DNA of 12,411 nucleotides from NCBI GenBank assembly GCA_002336085.1, contig DDEH01000058.1, positions 1 to 12,411 of the forward strand, in the 5' to 3' direction. This DNA is from Flavobacteriales bacterium UBA1959 (lineage in GTDB: Bacteria; Bacteroidota; Bacteroidia; Flavobacteriales_D; Sanyastnellaceae). The notes beneath the pieces are model-generated. The model made no database searches and was not told where the DNA came from. It saw nothing but the letters and a program-made list of their open reading frames with translations. Both the position numbers and the translations under genes were made by a program. Shown one piece after another: positions 6,751 to 12,411 of the stretch. The stretch's first letter is position 1; every line of letters begins with the position of its first letter.

Positions 6751-8493
6751 ATGAGGTCTGAGATTTTAGTACGCATCCAATCCTTGCTTGAGCAAGATGA
6801 TCTTGAAAGTATCCGCTCTGACGTTCGTTCAGCAATGGATGAATTTCGCACATTAACTCAAGAAGAAGTTCGCAAACAACGTGAAAACTGGACTCCGAAG
6901 GAGGGCAGTACCACCGAAACGTTTGAGTATGTAGCCGCGCCAGAGGAAGCCCTGTTTGAGGAAATAGTCACTCAATTCAAAACCCGGGAAAAAGTTTGGC
7001 GAAAGCTAGTAGCAGATGAGCAGCGAGCCAACCAGGAGAACAAGGCTGCCATGCTCGAAAGACTTCGGCAGACCATCCAAGAAGAGGAGAACATCGGCGC
7101 AGCATTTGCCGTGTTCAACGAAGTCCGCGAGGAGTGGACAAAGGTTGGTGAAGTCCCTGGAGATCGGCACAAAGAGATCCACGACCAATATTACCGATTG
7201 CAAGATGAGTTCTTCTACAACATCAACATATACAAAGAACTCAAGGATCATGACCTGAAGGTCAACCAAAAGAAGAAAGAGGACTTGCTCGTGGCAGCAA
7301 AAGCAATCGGAGCCATTGAAACTTTGAAAGACCGTCAACAAGAAGCCCGCCAGTTACAAAAACAGTGGTTGGATGTTGGACCCTCATCGCGGGACAATTA
7401 CAAGGAGATGGCAGATGAATTCTTTGGAATCATCCGTCCCGTTTTTGAAGAAGTCAAAGAGCACTATCAGCAGGTCAAGGCAACGTTCTTAGGACAAGCT
7501 GAAAAGAAGACAGCACTGATCGAACAACTCAGAGCAGTTGTTGCAGAAGAAGTCGCATCAAGTCATGATGCCTGGCAAGCGGCTACTGCAAAAGCCATCG
7601 CTTTGCAACAAGAATGGAAAACCACAGGTTTTGCCGGCAAGGATCAAAACGAGGTTTTATGGGCACAATTTCGCGAGTTAGCTGACGTTTTCTTCGCGAA
7701 GAAGCAACTATTCTACGACGACCAAAAGGAATCAACGAAAGGCTTCAAGACGGAGAAATTAGAGCTGATTGAAAAGGCCCAGAAATTAGCGGAAAACACC
7801 AACTGGAAAGAGACAGCTCCACAGATGATGGATCTCCAGAAGGCGTGGAAAAACGTAGGAGCTTGTTCGCCGCGAGAAGAGCAAAAACTCTGGATCAAAT
7901 TCCGCAAAATTCAAGACAACTTTTTTAAGGCACGAAAAGCCGAAATGGCCGGTCGAATTGAAGAGGAAAAAAAGAACTTGACGGCGAAAAAAGTCCTGAT
8001 TGACGAAATCAAAGCCTTTGAACTTTCGGACAAGCGAAAAGAAGACTTGGAAACGCTGAAATCATTCTCAGAACGATGGAACGCAATCGGTTTCATCCCA
8101 AGAAAGTCACTTGATTCCATCATGAATGCCTACCGGGCGACAATGGATGTTCATTATGATGCTTTGAGCGCACAGAAATCTGAGCGTGCGATGGAAACGT
8201 ACAAGCAACGCATTGATCACCTCGTCAGCTCGGATATCCAGAACATTCGCAGAGAACAACGCATCCTTCGTGAAAAGGTGGATCGAATCAAAAGCCGGGT
8301 AACCAAAACGGAAGAGAATATCGAACGTTTTACGGGCAAAGGAGCAGAAACAATCCGTGCTCAGTACGAAACGTCAATGGACGCCGATCGGAACGAAATG
8401 GATGACATTAAGGCGAAATTGATTCTTTTGCGAAATGCAGCGAAAAAAGCGGAAGAAGAAAATACGCCTGACTCACCCGACGCTGTCGGGTAA
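6751..8493 (+). CDS. DUF349 repeat protein
   Basis: A 580-residue, highly charged, mostly helical protein with five DUF349 repeats. Each repeat has a W-x-x-(V/T/I)-G core followed by a helix often ending in a paired aromatic: W129..VG133, W206..VG210, W289..TG293, W366..VG370 and W443..IG447. The spacing is 77, 83, 77 and 77 residues. The N-terminal 80 residues and the C-terminus (about 475-570, rich in Lys/Glu/Arg) look coiled-coil. There is no signal peptide or membrane segment, so it is probably cytoplasmic. The biochemical role of DUF349 proteins is not established to my knowledge. It is divergent from recX, and its last 21 bp overlap the 3' end of the deacetylase gene on the other strand. 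Confidence 0.85.
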   Translation: MRSEILVRIQSLLEQDDLESIRSDVRSAMDEFRTLTQEEVRKQRENWTPKEGSTTETFEYVAAPEEALFEEIVTQFKTREKVWRKLVADEQRANQENKAAMLERLRQTIQEEENIGAAFAVFNEVREEWTKVGEVPGDRHKEIHDQYYRLQDEFFYNINIYKELKDHDLKVNQKKKEDLLVAAKAIGAIETLKDRQQEARQLQKQWLDVGPSSRDNYKEMADEFFGIIRPVFEEVKEHYQQVKATFLGQAEKKTALIEQLRAVVAEEVASSHDAWQAATAKAIALQQEWKTTGFAGKDQNEVLWAQFRELADVFFAKKQLFYDDQKESTKGFKTEKLELIEKAQKLAENTNWKETAPQMMDLQKAWKNVGACSPREEQKLWIKFRKIQDNFFKARKAEMAGRIEEEKKNLTAKKVLIDEIKAFELSDKRKEDLETLKSFSERWNAIGFIPRKSLDSIMNAYRATMDVHYDALSAQKSERAMETYKQRIDHLVSSDIQNIRREQRILREKVDRIKSRVTKTEENIERFTGKGAETIRAQYETSMDADRNEMDDIKAKLILLRNAAKKAEEENTPDSPDAVG

Positions 8494-9105
8494 TAACCGA
8501 CACGTATACCCTTCTGATTTAAGCCACCGCAAGTAAGGCTCCAACAGCGGTAAAAGGCGTTCTTTGGCTTTCTCGGAATCGTGAAATACCACGATGGCTC
8601 CGGGACGCGTGTTGGAGAGCAGCTCACCAAAACAGTCCTCTGCAGACTTGCTGTCATCAAAATCACCGCTCAGTACATCCCACATAATGATGTTTGTCTT
8701 ATGCTTCAACGCTGCGGCCTGAGACCGAGTAATGCGGCCATACGGCGGACGAAACCATTTGGAATTCGTCAAGGCTTGGCATAATCTGTAGCTCTTGAGG
8801 TATGTAAAATTTGACGTTTTCCATCCGGACTCATGGGCGTATGTGTGATTGCCTATTGCATGTCCCCCTTTTTGAATCTGCCCTATCACTTCGGGATATT
8901 TTTCGATATTTTTTCCAACACAAAAAAAGGTGGCCGGCGCACCATTTCGAGAGAGAATATCGAGCACTCGTTTGGTGATTGTGGGATGAGGCCCATCATC
9001 AAAAGTTAAATAAACCGCCGGAACTCCTTCCACATCAGTGGGCCCAGACCACATCAATTGTGAAGCCATGGCTTTGACGATCGGAGGTGTTTTGATCAAA
9101 TACAC
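8473..9105 (-). CDS. Polysaccharide deacetylase (NodB homology domain)
   Basis: A 210-residue protein with a complete carbohydrate esterase family 4 motif set: TFDDGP (34-39), metal-binding HTYAH (His87, His91) with the first-motif Asp, RPPYGR (119-124), WDVLSGDF (142-149) and VVFHDS (173-177). Such enzymes remove N-acetyl groups from peptidoglycan or other amino-sugar polymers. There is no clear signal peptide, which is common among the short Bacteroidota members, so its location and substrate are open. The start is GTG at 9105, giving MYLIKTPPIVK, a beginning I associate with this subfamily; the next ATG (9069) would drop 12 residues. It is divergent from leuS and converges on the DUF349 gene. 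Confidence 0.88.
   Translation of the reverse strand: MYLIKTPPIVKAMASQLMWSGPTDVEGVPAVYLTFDDGPHPTITKRVLDILSRNGAPATFFCVGKNIEKYPEVIGQIQKGGHAIGNHTYAHESGWKTSNFTYLKSYRLCQALTNSKWFRPPYGRITRSQAAALKHKTNIIMWDVLSGDFDDSKSAEDCFGELLSNTRPGAIVVFHDSEKAKERLLPLLEPYLRWLKSEGYTCRLLPDSVG
8475..8491. terminator. Palindrome in the overlapping 3' ends, possible two-way terminator
   Basis: ACCCGAC (8475-8481), loop GCT, and GTCGGGT (8485-8491) form a perfect 7-bp GC-rich stem. It lies wholly in the 21-bp overlap of the two convergent genes. On the minus strand a T-rich stretch (TATTTTCTTCTT) follows several bases later; on the plus strand there is no T-run. Stopping both transcripts is a reasonable role, but it is inferred. 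Confidence 0.45.
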
Positions 9106-9109
9106 GCTG

Positions 9110-9117
9110 CAAAGATA
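9110..9117 (-). promoter_or_regulatory. Candidate -7 promoter element for the deacetylase gene
   Basis: TATCTTTG on the minus strand is an exact match to the Bacteroidota -7 consensus TAnnTTTG, ending four bases before the GTG start. Transcription would begin at or very near the start codon, giving a leaderless or nearly leaderless mRNA. No TTG occurs at the expected -33 spacing. On the plus strand of the same 75-bp divergent gap, TACCTTTA (9153-9160) is a one-mismatch candidate for leuS. Confidence 0.42.
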
Positions 9118-9180
9118 TTCGGTACGGACATTTTATGCCTGTATTCACGGAGTACCTTTACCGCGAATAGTTTGACACCC

Positions 9181-11988
9181 ATGGAATACGATTTTCAAGC
9201 CATCGAAAAGCGCTGGAAGGCGCAATGGAAGTCCACTGATGCTTACCGCGTCGAGGAGGATCCAAACCGAACCAAATACTATGTCCTCGACATGTTTCCA
9301 TACCCATCGGGTGCGGGGCTTCATGTTGGACATCCGTTGGGCTATATAGCGAGCGACGTTTTTGCTAGGTACAAGCGGCACCAAGGGTTTAATGTGCTTC
9401 ACCCTATGGGATACGATAGTTTTGGTCTTCCCGCTGAGCAGTACGCTATCCAGACAGGACAGCATCCGGCCATTACCACGGAAACAAATATTAAACGATA
9501 CCGTGAGCAACTTGAGCAACTAGGCTTTTGCTATGATTGGTCACGTGAAGTGCGGACTAGCGACCCAAAATATTACCGCTGGACCCAGTGGATATTTTCG
9601 CAACTCTTCGAGTCGTGGTACGATATCGCCGCTGATCGCGCGCGTCCCATTTCCGAATTGGTCCAAGCCCTTGAGTCAGCAGGTCTTCATGAAATCAAGC
9701 CTTCGTGTGACGCCAAATGGTGGGAAAACCTGCCTTTAGAAATCCGTGTCAAGTGGGGTGAGGGCTTCACAGGAGACCTCAAATCTAGCCAATGGCTTGA
9801 TGCCTCAGAAGATGAGAAATCTCAAATTCTCATGCAATTTCGTCTGGCCTACCTAGCGGATAGTGAAGTCAACTGGTGCTCAGCACTCGGAACAGTTTTA
9901 GCCAATGATGAGGTCAAAGATGGCTTGAGCGAACGCGGTGGGCATCCGGTTCAACGCAAACGTATGCGCCAATGGATAATGCGCATTTCCGCCTATGCCA
10001 AGCGACTTCTCGACGATCTGGAAACGCTGGATTGGACCGAGAGTATCAAGGAAGCCCAACGCAATTGGATCGGTCAAAGTCAAGGAGCTGAAGTTCAATT
10101 CGATATCGCCGAAACAAATCACAAATTGGATGTCTTCACGACCCGACCGGATACGATTTACGGGGTGAGCTTCATGGTTTTGGCCCCAGAACATCCCCTT
10201 GTTCTTGAGATCACCTCACCCGCCCACCAAGAATCCATCAACCAGTATCAACATGCAGCATCGCTAAAGTCCGAGCGAGAACGGCAAGGAGCTGGTGATC
10301 AGAGTGTAACAGGCTGCGACACCGGGGCATTTGCCCTTCATCCCATGACCGGCAAAAAATTGCCCATTTGGATTGCTGATTATGTGCTAGCGGGTTACGG
10401 AACAGGAGCCATCATGGCCGTGCCAGCAGGAGATGAGCGCGATTGGAAATTTGCCAAAAATTTTGGCTTGGACATCCCTGCCATATTTGATGGAAAGGAT
10501 ACTGCTGAATCTGTTTTTACAGAGAAAACCGCGAAGCTTTGCAACTCCGAATCACTGAATGGACTGAGCGGTCAAAAAGCCATTCCAATAGCCATTTCAA
10601 TGCTTGAAGCAAAAGGCGTTGGCTCCAAGCAAATAAACTACCGCCTTCGCGATGCCGTTTTCAGTCGTCAGCGCTATTGGGGCGAACCGTTTCCAGTCTG
10701 TTACGAAAACGAAATTCCCCGGCTCGTTCAAAGCGAACAAGTGACGCTGCCAGATGTCGATGCATACTTGCCCACCGAAGATGGTGAACCTCCACTCGCG
10801 CGTGCCAAAAGGGAGGCTTGGAATGTGTTTGAAGGAGACCGAATGGAGTTCAATACCATGCCCGGTTGGGCAGGATCAAGTTGGTACTTCCTGCGGTATA
10901 TGGACCCAGGAAATGAGACGGTTTTTTGTAGCCGTGAAAAATCAGATTATTGGGGCCAAGTAGATTTGTACATTGGGGGCGCCGAACACACCACAGGCCA
11001 CCTTCTTTACTCACGATTTTGGACGAAGTTTTTGTTTGATCATGACTGGATTGGATTCAATGAACCGTTCAAACAGATGATCAATCAAGGAATGATTTTA
11101 GGGCGGTCTAGCTTCGTATATCGCATCCAAGGCACAAATCAATTCGTAACCTTTGAGCGCAGAAAAGAATTCCAAACCCAACGATTGCACGTGGATATCA
11201 GCTTTGTCGACGGGGATACTCTAGATACAGAAGCGTTCAAAAATTGGAGGGCCGATTATGCTGATGCCAAATTTATCTTAGGAGAGGACGGCAGTTACAC
11301 ATGCGGATTCGAAGTTGAAAAAATGTCCAAATCCAAGTTCAACGTTCAAACTCCGGACGACCTGGTGGAGCGTTATGGAGCAGACACCCTCCGATGTTAC
11401 GAAATGTTTCTCGGTCCACTTACCCAGCACAAGCCTTGGGATACAAAAGGCATCAGCGGCGTTCACAATTTCTTGCGAAAAACACACCGTTTGTTTGCAC
11501 AAGCAGATGAAGGAACACCGGACGAAAAGAGTCTGAGGATTCTCCATAAGACCATCAAAAAGGTGTCAGACGATTTGAATCGTCACGCCTTCAATACAGT
11601 CATCAGCGCATTGATGATTGGCGTCAATGAACTGCTCGACTCCAAAGGTCATCAAAAAGAATTGCTCCAACCGCTCGCCATTTTGCTCAGTCCAGTCGCG
11701 CCGCACCTTGCAGAAGAACTGTGGGAGGTATCAGGGGGAATCGATAGTGTAATGGATGCGGCCTGGCCTGAAAGCCATGATAAATGGCTTGTTTCCGACC
11801 GAGTCACTTATCCTGTTTCTTTCAATGGAAAGGTGCGTTTTCAACTCGAATTGGACGCTACGATGAATGCGAAAGAAGTCGAAGATGCCGCAATTCAACA
11901 CGAGAAAACCGCAGCGCAAATTGAAGGAAAGACCATTCGAAAAGTAATAGTGGTGCCCGGAAGAATTATCAATATTGTAATTGGCTAG
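9181..11988 (+). CDS. leuS: Leucyl-tRNA synthetase, Bacteroidota type
   Basis: A 935-residue class Ia aminoacyl-tRNA synthetase that charges tRNA-Leu. The HIGH motif is HVGH (48-51) in PYPSGAGLHVGHPLGYIASD, and KMSKS is at 714-718. The CP1 editing domain is intact: TTRPDTIYG (320-328) and GTGAIMAVPAGDERD (407-421) keep the threonine-rich loop and the conserved Asp. Compared with E. coli LeuRS (860 residues) there is an extra segment at about 150-215, after FESWYD, and another at about 640-710 just before KMSKS; both are typical of Bacteroidota enzymes as I recall them. The ATG at 9181 is preferred to an in-frame TTG three codons earlier (9172). It is divergent from the deacetylase gene. Confidence 0.96.
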   Translation: MEYDFQAIEKRWKAQWKSTDAYRVEEDPNRTKYYVLDMFPYPSGAGLHVGHPLGYIASDVFARYKRHQGFNVLHPMGYDSFGLPAEQYAIQTGQHPAITTETNIKRYREQLEQLGFCYDWSREVRTSDPKYYRWTQWIFSQLFESWYDIAADRARPISELVQALESAGLHEIKPSCDAKWWENLPLEIRVKWGEGFTGDLKSSQWLDASEDEKSQILMQFRLAYLADSEVNWCSALGTVLANDEVKDGLSERGGHPVQRKRMRQWIMRISAYAKRLLDDLETLDWTESIKEAQRNWIGQSQGAEVQFDIAETNHKLDVFTTRPDTIYGVSFMVLAPEHPLVLEITSPAHQESINQYQHAASLKSERERQGAGDQSVTGCDTGAFALHPMTGKKLPIWIADYVLAGYGTGAIMAVPAGDERDWKFAKNFGLDIPAIFDGKDTAESVFTEKTAKLCNSESLNGLSGQKAIPIAISMLEAKGVGSKQINYRLRDAVFSRQRYWGEPFPVCYENEIPRLVQSEQVTLPDVDAYLPTEDGEPPLARAKREAWNVFEGDRMEFNTMPGWAGSSWYFLRYMDPGNETVFCSREKSDYWGQVDLYIGGAEHTTGHLLYSRFWTKFLFDHDWIGFNEPFKQMINQGMILGRSSFVYRIQGTNQFVTFERRKEFQTQRLHVDISFVDGDTLDTEAFKNWRADYADAKFILGEDGSYTCGFEVEKMSKSKFNVQTPDDLVERYGADTLRCYEMFLGPLTQHKPWDTKGISGVHNFLRKTHRLFAQADEGTPDEKSLRILHKTIKKVSDDLNRHAFNTVISALMIGVNELLDSKGHQKELLQPLAILLSPVAPHLAEELWEVSGGIDSVMDAAWPESHDKWLVSDRVTYPVSFNGKVRFQLELDATMNAKEVEDAAIQHEKTAAQIEGKTIRKVIVVPGRIINIVIG

Positions 11989-12003
11989 AATTCCCTGATG
12001 CAT

Positions 12004-12029
12004 AAAACAAGGGTTTCGTCTTGTTTTTT
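12004..12029 (+). terminator. leuS: Intrinsic terminator after leuS
   Basis: AAAACAAG (12004-12011), an 8-base loop and CTTGTTTT (12020-12027) form an 8-bp stem running into a six-T tract (12024-12029), 15 bp past the leuS stop. The stem is AT-rich and so not very strong. A second CTTGTTTTTT at 12041-12050 could pair with the same left arm. The rest of the gap to 12114 holds no gene I can support. Confidence 0.5.
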
Positions 12030-12114
12030 ATTGATTTCAGCTTGTTTTTTGTGCATATAACCCCGACTTTAGTGGAGTGTTGATTGTTCTTACACGACGG
12101 TCTTATTTCACCAA

Positions 12115-12411
12115 ATGAATCGCCTTAGCACCTTACTCCCTCTTACAAAGCTCGTTTTTACGGCCATATTGGCCTTGAGTGTTAGTGCTCAAACGTCTCG
12201 CGCAAGCGCCATTTTAGACGGTTGTACCAATCCGTTTGCTTGCAATTATTCCACAGAAGCCACAGAAGATGACGGCTCATGTGAATACCTTTCCTGCATT
12301 GGGTGCATGAACGAGTTCGCCTGTAATTTTGATTCACTGGCCGTATACCCTGACTTGTCTTGTGAGTATTTTTCATGCGCAGGATGCACAGCGCCTTTGG
12401 CTTGCAATTAT
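12115..12411 (+). CDS. Secreted cysteine-repeat protein, N-terminal part (cut by window edge)
   Basis: The first 99 codons of a gene that runs off the right edge. Residues 1-25 form a Sec signal peptide: basic start MNR, a hydrophobic core, and VSA before Gln26 as a likely cleavage site. From residue 36 come tandem 27-residue units starting GCTNPFACNY and ending DGSCEY-type, with about four cysteines each. This pattern (GC-T-(D/N)-P-x-ACNY ... DDGSCEY) is common in large secreted or surface proteins of marine Bacteroidota, many exported by the type IX system. The C-terminus, where a sorting domain would be, is not in the window. The function of the repeat is unknown; extracellular adhesion or structure is a guess. 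Confidence 0.85.
   Translation, partial: MNRLSTLLPLTKLVFTAILALSVSAQTSRASAILDGCTNPFACNYSTEATEDDGSCEYLSCIGCMNEFACNFDSLAVYPDLSCEYFSCAGCTAPLACNY
12220..12411 (+). repeat. 81-bp tandem repeat coding 27-residue cysteine units
   Basis: Units begin at 12220, 12301 and 12382, exactly 81 bp apart; the third is cut by the window end. At protein level they share GC-x4-ACN(Y/F)-x8-D-x-SCEY-x-SC. Unit 1 has DDGSCEY, unit 2 PDLSCEY. The DNA copies have diverged clearly, so this is an old protein repeat rather than a fresh duplication. Confidence 0.85.

Noticed and set aside
6666..6851. N-terminal extension of recX by 62 codons
   Set aside because: It has no RecX features and runs antisense over the start of the DUF349 gene; the ATG at 6665 gives a normal-length RecX.
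11100..11320. Possible foreign insertion or intein in leuS
   Set aside because: The frame is continuous, no intein motifs are visible, and an insert before KMSKS is usual for Bacteroidota LeuRS.
1..12411. CRISPR array, tRNA or rRNA gene, insertion sequence, toxin-antitoxin or defence island
   Set aside because: I looked for short spaced repeats, cloverleaf-like segments, terminal inverted repeats and transposase or nuclease motifs and saw none; the window is dense with housekeeping genes.

Overview
The window looks like an ordinary stretch of chromosome from a member of the Bacteroidota, probably a marine flavobacterium-like organism. The clues are the phylum-type leucyl-tRNA synthetase (large insert after the catalytic core, extra insert before KMSKS), weak Shine-Dalgarno signals in front of genes, several close matches to the Bacteroidota -7 promoter element TAnnTTTG, a protein built from DUF349 repeats, and the start of a secreted cysteine-repeat protein of a kind common in marine Bacteroidota. 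This placement is inferred from the sequence only.

Layout. (1) Positions 1-2330, minus strand: reading leftwards, a lipid-transport ABC permease (mlaE-like) and its ATPase (mlaF-like), then a nitroreductase-fold protein with the substrate-binding residues of iodotyrosine deiodinase, then the first 13 codons of an acyl carrier protein cut by the window edge. (2) Positions 2394-3654, plus strand: a 51-residue lipoprotein that ends one base before the likely TTG start of a mannose-1-phosphate guanylyltransferase. (3) Positions 3677-6665, minus strand: recX, prfB and fumC, closely spaced and probably partly co-transcribed. (4) Positions 6751-8493, plus strand: a 580-residue protein with five DUF349 repeats, converging with and overlapping a polysaccharide deacetylase (8473-9105, minus). 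(5) Positions 9181-11988, plus strand: leuS, followed by a terminator. (6) From 12115, plus strand: the N-terminus of a secreted protein with 27-residue cysteine repeats, running off the right edge.

The genes serve housekeeping roles: envelope lipid transport (mlaEF), fatty-acid synthesis (acpP), GDP-mannose supply (manC), translation (prfB, leuS), the TCA cycle (fumC), recombination control (recX) and glycan modification (deacetylase). The coding density is high; the longest gap is about 126 bp, and I see no mobile element, CRISPR array, rRNA or tRNA gene. I found no convincing undescribed multi-gene system. The points most worth a second look are the deiodinase homologue, the prfB gene that reads straight through the usual frameshift site, the palindrome shared by the 3' ends of two overlapping genes, the tiny lipoprotein next to manC, and the truncated cysteine-repeat protein.
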